This document shows positions 1 through 14,157 of a stretch of 64,000 nt of DNA, piece by piece (position 1 is the first letter of the stretch; every line of letters begins with the position of its first letter). The stretch is taken from contig NC_003076.8 of assembly GCF_000001735.4 (NCBI RefSeq), forward strand, positions 6,758,001 to 6,822,000. Reading direction: 5' to 3'. The notes under the pieces are model-generated. The model saw only the letters and a list, made by a program, of their open reading frames with translations. It made no database searches and was not told the DNA's origin. This DNA is from Arabidopsis thaliana. Taxonomy: Eukaryota > Streptophyta > Magnoliopsida > Brassicales > Brassicaceae. The position numbers were made by a program, and so were the translations under genes.

Positions 1-1550
<1,550 letters not shown>

Positions 1551-2363
1551 GAATTTCAGAGTCACAGATTAATTTCGATTATTTCTTCTCTACTGTCTGT
1601 GGTTCTTTCTGAAACCTTTTCGGCTAGCGCTTTAAGCTTTTCTAAACAATGTTTGTACACTAGTTTCTATTCATTCAAATGGTTGTTCAGCATAACATCT
1701 TCGATTCAACCAAGCTTACATTTTACATCTTAAGAGTATATTCTTCTCCAACTCAGTCTCATTAGCTTAAAGAGAAAACCAACTAAAAGATTGTTTGAGA
1801 CAAAATAATCGACATAGCTTTGTACCTGAGATCCACCGCTGAGGTCAATAGTGAGTGATTTGAATTTGGAGTGTACATTAATTTAGAAATTCAACCCATC
1901 TGGCATGTGTCAAGAATAATTTGAAAACTATCCGTTATGAACAATAAAAATCCTTATTGATGAATGGTGTCTATTATTAAAAATTGAGGTATAAATATGA
2001 TAAAGAAAATAAATAATTTATTTTGTCAAAACCAACGCGTATATATTGTAATGAATTTAATTTCAAAATTTGCTAAATGTGAAAAAAGGAAAGAAAAATC
2101 AATGCCGATGAATGAGTACGCGTGGACCTAAAGCTAGAAAAAGATCCAACGGTGGAGAAAGCTGCGTTAAAATTGCAGAAGAACCAAAGAGAAAGAATCC
2201 AACGGCCAATAGTGTAGCGTCAACTCAAAGCCAAACCCTCCCAAATTTCTCTTTTAAAAACCCCAATCTCTCTCTCCCTCTCCATCTTCATTCTCCCTCT
2301 CGCCGCTTCCTTCTTAACACCATCGCCTGAATTCGCTCTCCTCTAGCTCGCGATTGCGAAAAC
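1551..2363. promoter_or_regulatory. RPT6B 3' end and RAN1 promoter/5' UTR
   Basis: The first 200 or so bases look like the RPT6B 3' UTR. From about 1920 the sequence is the RAN1 upstream region. It contains blocks that recur upstream of RAN2: ACTATCCGTTA at 1928, a TTATTTTGTCAAAAC stretch near 2017, GGACCTAAAGCT at 2124 followed by GATCCAACGGT, and a CT-rich leader from about 2265. No other gene was seen. Confidence 0.6.
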
Positions 2364-3747
2364 ATGGTACATGTTCTCTTCGATTTTACCGATTTCTTCT
2401 TCGTGTATTATCAGATTGTATACCTTGATCTAGGATTATCTCCGTCTCAGATCTCACGAGATTGCGTCGATGTTTCCATGTTCTAGTTTCTAATTTCGTC
2501 GTGGATATATTTTTCAGGCTCTACCTAACCAGCAAACCGTAGATTATCCCAGCTTCAAGCTTGTCATTGTTGGTGATGGAGGCACAGGTACGGTACTCTT
2601 CGCCGTGTTTTTTTTTATCGATTAATCAATGCTTGGATTTACGTTGATGGTGATTGGGGTGATAGAGATAGGCTCATATGCTAAGCAGATTTTGCTAGTC
2701 GACTCTTTATAATCCGTACTGTTGTATCCAGTGGCTCAATTGATTTCAAGTATGGTAATGTGTTTTGATTGTTTTGCTAAACCTTTGATTGCTTTTGGTG
2801 GTTGTGCAGGGAAGACTACTTTTGTTAAGAGACATCTTACTGGGGAGTTTGAGAAGAAGTATGAACGTAAGTATTGCTTGTGAATGTTCAGATTTCTGTT
2901 CTTCATGTCTCTTAAATGATTCTGATTTTGAGTCGTAATCTTGTTTGTTGCAGCTACTATTGGTGTGGAGGTTCATCCATTAGATTTCTTCACAAACTGT
3001 GGCAAGATCCGTTTTTACTGCTGGGACACTGCTGGACAAGAGAAATTTGGTGGCCTTAGGGATGGATACTAGTAAGTGTGGACCCTTTACTTTCTCATTG
3101 ATAGGTTAGTGTCTAGAGTCAATCTAGAGTGTGCTTAGTTTGGATTAGCTCTGGTTAGGATTTGAAATTGGCAACCGATTAACCTGGACAATGGGTATAA
3201 GACTGGTATGTTTTGAAGTATGCATAGTTTGCAACTGATTTTGTTACCTGGACAAATAGAGTAGAACTTGAATTTTAATTTTGATATTCCATCTGGATGT
3301 ATAGCTAATCATCTTTGAATTTCTTGCAGCATCCATGGTCAATGTGCTATAATAATGTTTGACGTCACAGCACGGCTCACATACAAGAATGTTCCGACAT
3401 GGCACCGTGATCTCTGCAGGGTGTGTGAAAACATCCCGATTGTTCTGTGTGGGAACAAAGTTGATGTGAAGAACAGGCAAGTGAAGGCAAAGCAGGTTAC
3501 ATTCCACAGGAAGAAGAATCTGCAGTACTATGAGATATCAGCAAAGAGCAACTACAACTTTGAGAAGCCTTTCTTGTACCTTGCTAGAAAACTGGCTGGA
3601 GACCAAAACCTTCACTTTGTGGAGACACCAGCGCTTGCTCCACCAGAGGTTCACATTGACATTGCTGATCAGCAGAAGAACGAGGCCGAGCTCTTACAGG
3701 CTGCAGCTCAACCCCTCCCCGATGACGATGATGATATCTTTGAGTAA
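2364..3747 (+). CDS. RAN1: Ran small GTPase (first of tandem pair)
   Basis: A 221-residue Ran GTPase, the usual length. Exons: 2364-2366 (only the ATG), 2518-2587, 2810-2866, 2954-3071, 3330-3747. The G motifs are complete: GDGGTGKT at residues 20-27, DTAGQ at 68-72, NKVD at 125-128 and SAK at 153-155. The acidic Ran tail ([11 protein letters not shown]) closes the protein. Ran drives nuclear import and export through its GTP/GDP gradient and helps organise the spindle and nuclear envelope. It sits 1.07 kb upstream of a near-copy in the same orientation. The two proteins differ only in roughly the last 40 residues. The symbols RAN1 and RAN2 follow recalled locus order (At5g20010, then At5g20020); the sequence alone does not prove which is which. 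Confidence 0.95.
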
Positions 3748-4816
3748 ATCATCCTTCTAGAATGTCTGCCGTGGGAAGCTCTTGCTTGTTCCTTTTGGTT
3801 TTCTCTATGTTGTTTTGGTGTTACATATAAATCAATCGGTCTTTCTTATAACAAAAATTAGGTATGTATTTTTGGATGGTTCTTCTGATGGTATCCAAAG
3901 CTAAGTTGTTTCTTCGCAAGAATATTAGTTGATTGGAAAACTTTATTCTACCTCCTATTACTTGCCAGTTCTTAGATTTCAGATGCCACTCTTTAGCTAC
4001 CAGGTGATGTCATATAAACCTGGGTAAAATTAGCTGCAAGTAGATCTTGTTGGGAGACCTGACCTGCATTGACAATGGTTAAGTTCTTTGCCTTCCCCGA
4101 TCTCTCTAGCTTTGCAGATTCTTCTGCAATCCTCTTCCTTTTCTTCTTTGAAACTTGATCTTCTTAATCAATCCGCACCAGAACTTGTAGAATAATAATC
4201 GGATAACTTTTTGTTTGGCAACCATTCTTGCATTGAAGAATGAAGTAACCCTTTCCCTCAAATCAACGACCGATTTCAATCCGTGATTCCAGACATTTTC
4301 TTCAACCGTGAGCTCTAAGACCAATTTCTGCAAGTTTGAGCTTAAGAATTTATCGATGTGTATATTAATTTCTGGAAATATTGTTGGTATTAATATGTTA
4401 CCATTAAATTTGAAAGGCATCATTAGATGGATGTCATGTGAGTGAGTACTTGAAATTTTGAAACTATCCGTTACGGACAATAAATCCTTATTTAAATGAT
4501 TTGTTAGTAAAAAACTATGCTACAAATAAAATCAAAACTTCACATACGATACAGGAAATAAATATATTATTTATTTTGTCAAAACTCAAAACCAGGACCT
4601 AAAGCTGAAAAAAAAAAGATCCAACGGTGCAGAAAGCTGCGTAGATATTGGAGAGCCAAAAGATGGAATCTAACGGTGGAAAAAATAGCGTCAAACCTAA
4701 GCCAAAACCTCCCAAAATTCTCCTTATTAAAACCCCATCTCTCTCCCTAGTCCCTCTCGCCGCATCGCTTCTTAAACCTCGACGACATCAACGTCTGACT
4801 TCGCTTCTCCTCTCAC
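3748..4816. promoter_or_regulatory. RAN1 3' UTR and RAN2 promoter (duplicated flank)
   Basis: The start is the RAN1 3' UTR, with TTACATATAAATCAATCGG near 3822 repeated after RAN2 near 6438. From about 4456 the sequence matches the RAN1 upstream region: ACTATCCGTTA at 4463, TTATTTTGTCAAAAC near 4571, GGACCTAAAGCT at 4595 followed by GATCCAACGGT, and a CT-rich leader. The middle, 3990-4450, is not shared. An antisense open frame at 4106-4480 has no recognisable family and is not called. Confidence 0.6.
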
Positions 4817-6381
<1,565 letters not shown>

Positions 6382-6970
6382 AATCTTCCAAAAATGTCTG
6401 CTGTGGTTTTCCTCTATGATGTTTTTTGAGTTGATGTTACATATAAATCAATCGGTCTATTTTAGAACCAAAATTGGGGGAATTATTTGGATTGTTCTGT
6501 TTTTTGGGACCCAAAGAGAATTTGCAGTCAAGTTTTTTCTGCCTTAAAGAATATGCGGTTATTGGAAAACTTTGATTCTACCCACTTTTCTTTTACTTTG
6601 CCAGTTGCAACATTTTAGATTTTGTAACTATTGTAGCTACTTGGTCATATGAATCAAACATAAAAGGAGAATATTTAGCTGTGCTACTTGAAATTGTTAG
6701 TTTAATCACTAGTGTTTCAATTACGTACACAAATCTTCTCATCTCCTTTTTTATGTATAGCTTTTAGGCCATGGCATGAATCATATATACATTGCTAGTC
6801 TTCCTCAAGTCCAACGCAAAGATAAAAGAGTAAAGATGATCAAATTTTCTTTCACAAGTTTGGAATTAAATCAAAAAACCTGAATGAAAAATAAAATGAC
6901 ATTTGTACAATCTACACTCAGTTTTTATTCTATGTAACACAAACTGTAGTTCTCAATGCTGCTGCTGCTG
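6382..6970. other. Convergent 3' ends of RAN2 and the Agenet gene
   Basis: The spacer holds the RAN2 3' UTR, still similar to the RAN1 3' UTR until about 6620, and the 3' end of the minus-strand neighbour. No further gene was seen. Confidence 0.5.
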
Positions 6971-8036
6971 CTATCTGTATATAGTACTGTTATCGTCAGA
7001 GATAAGGTTTCTTATCTGCATCAGATGTTCCTCATTCGAAATGTTCAATTTGAGACGGAGATTTGTAATCCACGTTTCTTGTTCCCATGTTATGATTGGT
7101 CCGGATGCGTGCAATCTCTCGATACTGCTTCGGTATGCATCCAGCTCTAACCTATGAACATCAGCAGCCTCTGAGCCTTTTCTTGGAACCACCAACTTCT
7201 TGACCTTCCCGTAGCCACAAGACGATGACTCTGTGTCACTAGAGTTACCGGTTTCAATGGGATTGAATGAAACAGCACTGAGACCATCAGTATCCATGCA
7301 ACAACTACCAACAGAAGAAGCAACACTCTCTCTATCTTCTTCTTCTTCTTTCACTTCTTCACGAAACCTTGGAGGATAAGCAGCTAAAGCTCTAGTTTGA
7401 TTGTGAGGTTCAACCAAAGAGTAAGTCCGTTTCTTTAGACCTACTGACAAAGGTACATCAGACTCATCAAGCTTGTCTTTGCTCTCAGATGAAATGTAGT
7501 CGCCTTTCGGATTCACCTTTCTCCTTAGTTCTCCTGTTGAAGTCTGTGCGCTTAATCTTGATGTACCCTTCAGCCAAATGGTAAAATAAACAAAATGTCA
7601 GCTCAAAAACAGACTTTAAAAAGATATAGTCACAGAGGAAAGAAACAAGTACCTGTCCAATCATGATCCACTCGTTATCTTGCCAAGATTGTCTAACCCG
7701 AATATCGGATTTAGTCACCTTGAACTTCAGTGAGGAACCAAGTAATCTAACCAAGAAACAACCGTTTCCTAAAACCTTGGAAACGATTGCCATCTTCCAC
7801 GAACAACTTTGGAAAACCTCAAGAATGTCACCAGGACACCAAGCATCAAGAACTTGTAAACGAGGAGGCTCAGGCCTCATACTCTTCCTCGGTACCCTCT
7901 CTGTACCATCATTATGATCATACATGACAGTGTAGTAATGCCCATTTCCTGATATGATCTCTGCAGACCGCCAGGCGCCAGATGGAACCGATGATTTGCT
8001 CAACACTTCGACTTTAGTTCCCTTGTTGAATCTCAT
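6971..8036 (-). CDS. Agenet/plant Tudor-like domain protein
   Basis: A 326-residue protein from two coding exons, 8036-7653 and 7567-6971. The first about 128 residues read as a pair of Agenet (plant Tudor-like) modules: an opening segment with KGTKVEVLSK, AWRSAEIISG and YYTVMYDH, then a second with GDILEVF, WKMAIVSKVLGN and FLVRLLGS. Agenet domains are chromatin-reader-like folds related to Tudor and Chromo domains. The C-terminal half is low in complexity with an acidic EVKEEEEDRE run, and ends with a segment containing ERLHASGPIITWEQETWITNLR that looks conserved. A 5' UTR intron probably runs from about 8531 down to about 8045. The locus is likely At5g20030. The substrate is unknown; reading histone or DNA marks is inferred from the family. 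Confidence 0.88.
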
Positions 8037-9938
8037 GATTGCTGCTTCAAAAACACCTTAAAGTAAATATCTTTTCACATTCCAACTGCTTATAAAGATC
8101 AGAATTGAACATCACATATGCTAAAAGGCTGGTGCTTCACAATCATTAAGCAACAAAACAAGATAAATACATCCAAATATCCAGAAACAAGTTGGACCAA
8201 TAAGATCCATTAGACTCATTCACATCCAAAAAATTCAACTTCAACCAATTGGTATAAAGATTACAGATTGTTTTGCTTCATAATCACTAGATTGCAGAAA
8301 AAGTCCTAAATTGCAAAAAACCAAATCCAGAAGCATACAATGGCTTGAAATGTTAATGAAATTGAAAACAGAGTATGACTCAGTTCCTAGGATCAATCTT
8401 CATTACTGAGAAATTGATTAGGGGAAGAGAATCAAAAATCTTTAAGCGGACATGAAGAGACTTAAAACTCAAAAATTCAAATTAAAAAAAAAAGAAAAAA
8501 AAAATAAATTTGAGATTGTGATTGTGATTACCTGAAAACGAAGTTTTAGTTTTTAGGTTAGTGAATGTTTAACACGCAAAGAAAGCCATGAATGATTCTA
8601 CTGCCAGAAACAACAAAGCTTTGTTTTTTTTTCTTTGATATTTCTGGGCAACCAAACTTGGATCAAAAGGGCAAATAAAACAAAATTAAAAACGTATATG
8701 CAAATAATTATCAAAAGGAACAAAAAAGATAAATGTATATTCCACATCAGCAGCAGCAAGCCAAAAATCATTTTTTAAATGAAAATATTTTTAAGAAAAT
8801 GAAGAAGAGAATATTTCAAGTTGCATGAGAAATAGCCTTTTTGTTTCATTTTATTTGATATGGGACTATTTTGTGTAAAATAACCAAAAAAAATGTAATT
8901 TGATAAGTGAGAATAACTTGATGGTTTGTTGGAAGATATGTAAAAGATTAAAAGTTGAATTTGTTATGTTTTCTTATATTTGAGATATCTAAAAGAGAAT
9001 TGTTTCAACATTAATTAGACCTCTATGATTTGGTTTATTTTTCATAGGAGTGGTGTATAGCATTTAATTAATTCAATGAATGATTTTGATATGAGTTGAC
9101 CAAAAGAAAAAGAAGATTAATTGGAAACATGATGTTGTAATCTAGGTGTTGATCAGCCTAAGATAACACTAAACATAACGAAAGTGCAAAATTTATAAAT
9201 TTAATCACCTTATCTGAAAGTTATCATTATTTTGAGACTAACATATCCCTTGCTCGTCTTATTGGTTCGACATATCAAATACTTACACACTTATGTACGT
9301 AATTATAGGATAATCATAGTCTGTAATTCATAGTATAACAGTTTATCAATATGTATTGACGTTACGTTATTTGTTTGTTTCTAGGTGAGCACGAGCAAAG
9401 TGCGTGTTCCGGTGTGCCAAAAGTTTCGACATATTTACTTAATTTAAAAACAGTTATTAGAAAAAGAAGGAAAAAAAAACGTAATGGGGATGGTCAGGTC
9501 AGGTGGCTTTACATAATTCCCAATTCACTTTTGAGTTTTTGGTCATAAAAAATATTATCGAGATCGTAGGGTCCATATTTTTTGGCTTCTAACGATCAAA
9601 TTTTATATTTTAGTTTGTCTTTCCCTTGCAGTACTTATTCATATCTTCTTGATTTCACAACGGATTGTGTCATCACCTGAACAATAGTGTTAGAATTATT
9701 TGAATGCGACTCCTAATGGTTCATAAGATTTTACAACTTTTGAATTTCTCTTTTTTGGAAATCATTATTGCTTCCTAATTGTATGAGCTCATGAATAAAG
9801 AAGGGTGTGCAATATTTTCTTCATACGTGTACTCAAGAACATGATCCAAAATCTTGTCTACTCGTAAAAAGTTTATAAGCAAAACACACTTTTGTTTTGG
9901 TTTTGGTTTTGGCTTTTCCGGATAAAATGAAGCAGTGT
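8037..9938. other. AT-rich spacer with 5' UTR of the Agenet gene
   Basis: The segment to about 8600 holds the 5' UTR intron and leader of the minus-strand Agenet gene. From 8600 to about 9800 the DNA is AT-rich and I see no gene, RNA gene or clear repeat. The last part is probably the IPT9 3' UTR. Confidence 0.5.
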
Positions 9939-12900
9939 TTATGCTATTGCGCTTTCCACGCATGAAGCTTCACTCTTACATCCTTCACTCCTGATCCATT
10001 CTAACACCGAAGAACAGTCCTCTCGTCTTACGAAATGCCTTCATTAAGAGATTCAACCCATTACCAAACGAAGAAGAATTTAATAACCAAAAGAAAGCCT
10101 AATTTAGTGTTATGTTTGATCTTTGTACCTGTTTTTGGAGCGATACCCCTTTAGTTCAGAAGCTTCTCGAGAATCTCTTACGTCTTTGCTCATTCTTAGA
10201 GACTCCGGTATCTCCACCATCTCTGCTTCGCTCTCATAAGCATCGTATATGCATTGAAGTATTGAATCCTGCCAGAACAATGAATTATCACAATGCTTGG
10301 TTGATAGTATATAAGAGACTGAATAGAACAGAGAGAGCCCTCTTAAACATATACCAGAGGTTTGGAAGCATTGAGCCAGTGGTACATAGGCTCACACCGG
10401 AACCATGTCATTTGCCTTTTTGCAAAGTTTCTGCGTATCAAGCAAACCAAGTATTAGTTTAAAAGCGATAAGAGAGGATAACATGGGTTCTTTAAACTTT
10501 TGCAGGAGACAAAAAGTGAAGAAATGAATCAATGTGAAAGAATCAAAACAGAACTTCGACTTTCATTTATTCTCAATCACTATTTCGTCCAAAAGCTAAT
10601 ACACTAGATATTTCAAGTCTATGTAGAGGATTCACCTGGATGCTGTCTGAAATTTGTTCAAGAAAGCATAAAATTCTCTAGGGGAACTTTCGCCCTCATA
10701 TCGACGACATTGTAATAGATATTCCATGGCCTGAAAACAAGGAATCATATTTCCATTGTTGATCAAAAACGGTATCAAAGTACGACAAATAAATTGCAAT
10801 GATGAAGTCGTAAAGTATTTCATTTTTCCAACTAAATAAGAATGGACTTCCTTTCTGAACCAACTTGGTATAAGTGGATGATGATATATGCTAATAGTAA
10901 TGGCTATATGTCTTAAACCGAAAAATAACTGTTATATAACATGGAGTCATGCAATTTCTAGAACCAAATCCATATTCTTCACTGAACTGGACATGCTGCC
11001 AAATTAACAGCTACAATCCACTGCAGAGCCCTTGGCTAATTATAAAGACTATGCACTAGATTAACAGAAGAAAGCCTTCTCTTCTCAGTTCGTTATTCAC
11101 AACCCAGTACAGGAAATAAAGAGTTCACCTGTCTGTACCCAATGGCACGAGTTGCAGGATTTGAGTTTGGAAGAAGACCAAGATCAAGAAGCCATCTAGC
11201 TTCTGACAAAACTCCATTGGGTCCTGAGTTGAGAGACAAAGCACCAAGGAAAGATAAACTCAGAAGCAATGCCAAGCAAATATATACAAAATTGCATACG
11301 ACACAGCAAAGAGCATGCAAATTGTCTCTTTTTTGGGTTATAATTAGAAGAATCAGATAAGAAAAGACTTATTACTGTAAGGTGCCATGCAATGGGGCTG
11401 CAATTGTATTCTTGCAAGTTATTACTAATTAAGTAGTAGCACTTATTTTTACCTGAAAGCATGTCTTCACATCTGAAATCAATAGATCTGTAGAGAGCAA
11501 CCCGTGGGCTTGACAAGAAAAAACAAAGAAAGTCATAGTCCAAATCTGTCTCTATGTTTTGGATAGAGATATCGGCAGATGAACCGTCCTCAAGGAAGTC
11601 ATCAGCATCAGGAGCAACTAAATTTACTCGAAAGGAATCATAAGGAATGCGAAAGGAAGACGGAGGCGATCCAGTTGACTGCCAGGAAAAAACATTCAAA
11701 GCAAGATTAATAGTGCATAGTTGCATACAATCCAAAATAAAACAATGATAGTTCATCAACCTATCAGGCAAGAAATCATTTATCTACAAGGGCAAGACAA
11801 CAGTTGAAGTTAATAATTGTCAAACCTTGAGTATCTCGAGGCTACGGCGTAGTCTGTACCAATCATTACGAGGTAAAGAAGAAGCTTTTGGATCACCAGC
11901 ATTGACCACCAACTCCACAGCTGCGTCCCAGTTATATTCGGTTTGAAAACCAACTAGCATATCATGGGCCTCAGCGATAACTTCTGGAGAAGGTTTAGGC
12001 ACATCCGGCTTCCCATACATAAACCTAACATTAACAAAAGCATGTAAATGGATGAATTCTAGATTTTGCAGTATACTATAATTGCTTTTAACATTATACG
12101 AAAGAGCCACTAGACAAGTATATAATCTACAGCCATACCATCGCAGATACAATCCAGTTCCACCCGTAACAATGGGAACACGCCCTCTATTAAGAATATC
12201 TTTGGTAGCTTGCCTTCCATCATCATAAAATTGCCCCACAGAGTAGTCTAACAAAGCATGGAAAAATGTGTAAGTTTCTTCCTTTACATACATCAGTATC
12301 AGAAGCATCTACACTAGTGGCATTTGCAATAGCAACAAAGTCGACAAATACCTTGAGACGGATGCAAAATGTCGATAAGATGATGAGGCACCACCTGAAT
12401 AATTCGTAAAACATACAACTTTCAAATACAATGTGATCACGAACGGCACCAACGTGAGATAGAAATGAATAAATCTTACCAAATATTTCAGAAAGATACC
12501 TTTCTATCGCTATCTGATGGCTTGGCTGATCCAACATCAAGGCCTTTATACACCTGTGATTGGGGTAAAACAAAAGCAAGAACCTTTTTAATCCACACCA
12601 AACATAGATGCGAAGTTCTGGAATTGATAAAACTAAAAACTTCAACTTTAGCAATTATCCTCAACAAGGTTTCAAATTTCAAGTGAGCTGTAACTTATTT
12701 AGAGAGTACAAGTGAGAAAATGGACCTGAACGGAGTCAGCACTGATGATTTCGCCATTGAGTCGCTTAGCGAGCTCCATGGCAAGTCTGCTCTTTCCTGC
12801 GCCGGTGGGCCCAGAAATCACAATCACCTTCTCCTTTTCAGACTTTTTCTTCTTGTTCCCGTTCAGAGGAACAGAGCAGGCCGTGGTGGCTGCGCAGAAT

Positions 12901-12980
12901 CTCCGGCGCAGTACAAGGCTTGGCGGTTGAAGTCTCAAGTAACAGGTACGGGTCAAAAATACGCCACTGCCAATCACCAT
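9939..12980 (-). CDS. IPT9: tRNA dimethylallyltransferase (isopentenyltransferase)
   Basis: A 463-residue protein from eleven exons, written high to low: 12980-12726, 12553-12500, 12394-12352, 12247-12139, 12024-11826, 11678-11453, 11223-11129, 10730-10636, 10430-10355, 10268-10129, 10038-9939. The enzyme transfers a dimethylallyl group to A37 of certain tRNAs, a source of cis-zeatin-type cytokinin. Visible are the P-loop GPTGAGKS at residues 57-64, [29 protein letters not shown], and [11 protein letters not shown]. The first about 45 residues are basic and hydrophobic, suggesting organelle targeting. I saw no C-terminal zinc finger of the kind found in eukaryotic tRNA-IPTs such as IPT2, so it looks more bacterial in type. 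Exons 9-11 are small, and on the plus strand they create a misleading 116-residue open frame. Confidence 0.95.
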
Positions 12981-13923
12981 TATAAACGGATAACGAAGCT
13001 TTGAAATTTAGAATTTGGAAGATAGCACAAGTTTGCTACGGATATACTGAGGTTGATAGAAGGGAAGGAGGACGACCCGCGCGAAAGCTCATCTCGAAGA
13101 GAGACGAAGACAGTGAGCAAGGGATTAGAGAACTACGGTTCGGTTAGGTTTACACATAAACCGAACAAGCGAACCGAAATTAAACGGTTTACTTAAACCT
13201 AGACAGTTATAAACGATGTTATCATGTCGTGTTAATTACTTACACAACCAAAAAATGGAACAATTACATATGGTTTTTGATCAATTACAGGGTCCTATGA
13301 TTAGGTTTTTTATGGTCGGGCTGGTAGGATTCGACCGGTTCGATCCATCTATATATTCGAAAATTTAAATTATAGGATGTGTCTTTAGTCAAGTGATTAA
13401 GTTCATTTGATTTTACATTTTCTTAAATCTATTTGATTTTATCATTTTTATCGGAGTTCGACTCTATTAAGCCGTATAACCTCGCCTATGTAGTAGGAAT
13501 TGGGTATGGATCGGGATTATAAAACCAAACATACATAAAGAAATATCAAGATGTAACATGTAAAATTAGTCATATACAGAGACAAGTAGTTTATTGAAGA
13601 TGCACCATAGTGATCATATATGTTGATTAAGTACACTTGTTCTCTCGAATAAGTCATATCCTTTGTAGCCACGACTGTTCCTTGATCATTGGCCACGAAT
13701 TAGTCAAAAGATGGACACGAAGATCAAATAAAAGTTTTACCTCTTATCTTTCGTGGCTATTTTGACCGTAAGAGACAAAAAAACAACAAGTAAAACCGTG
13801 AAAGTTAACACTAATTAACGAATAAAGAATCTATAGAAGCAAATATTGTAATTAAAATTTCAAGTGATCACAATTCACAAATGAAAAAAGTTCATTCCTT
13901 TATGTGGCGTAGCTTCATAGTAA
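12981..13923. other. Spacer upstream of IPT9 with repeat relics
   Basis: This holds the IPT9 leader and promoter, an imperfect inverted repeat of the CGGTTCGGTT type at 13136-13176, a possible tRNA-derived SINE relic around 13380-13470, and a cluster of GTAGCCACG / CGTGGCTA words at 13664-13759. No gene was seen. Confidence 0.45.
13136..13176. repeat. Inverted repeat of CGGTTCGGTT type
   Basis: CGGTTCGGTTAGGTTTA (13136-13152) faces TAAACCGAACAAGCGAACCG (13157-13176) across a short loop, giving an imperfect hairpin. Related words occur upstream of other genes in the window (30708 and 42980). Confidence 0.6.
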
Positions 13924-14157
13924 TTATATAGTTGCACTTGAGAAAACCCAAAGCATAAAACCACATAGAAAGAGAACAATAGGGATTAGGTGAATAGCTC
14001 TCTCTCCATTAGCAGACTTGTAACTATTGTTGTGTAGAGACAGTTCCTTCTTGGCTATGTCGTCGTAGACCACGAGACCGTCAGGGCTTGCGGAATCCAC
14101 CGAGAGGTTAATCAGAAACTCTTCAGATGGCCGAGAACTTATTTGTAACCTTTGCAT
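13924..14157 (-). CDS. Small tail-anchored membrane protein, function unknown
   Basis: A single-exon, 77-residue protein. Its first 50 or so residues are hydrophilic (containing SPDGLVVYDDIAKKELSLH). The C-terminus is one hydrophobic span (IHLIPIVLFLCGFMLWVF) followed by only a few residues, the pattern of a tail-anchored membrane protein. I do not recognise a family. It is probably the locus annotated as At5g20045. Codon use and the clean topology support a real gene, but at this length chance remains possible. It lies about 0.9 kb upstream of IPT9 in the same orientation. Confidence 0.65.
   Translation of the reverse strand: MQRLQISSRPSEEFLINLSVDSASPDGLVVYDDIAKKELSLHNNSYKSANGERAIHLIPIVLFLCGFMLWVFSSATI

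Noticed and set aside
4106-4480. 124-codon minus-strand frame between the Ran genes
   Set aside because: It partly overlaps the duplicated promoter, has no recognisable domain, and its counterpart upstream of RAN1 is not open.
9775-9963. Minus-strand 62-codon frame near the end of IPT9
   Set aside because: It runs in another frame across the IPT9 stop (9939-9941) and has no family similarity.
12720-13004. Plus-strand 94-codon frame
   Set aside because: It is the antisense of IPT9 exon 1, whose minus-strand reading gives the P-loop and splices cleanly.
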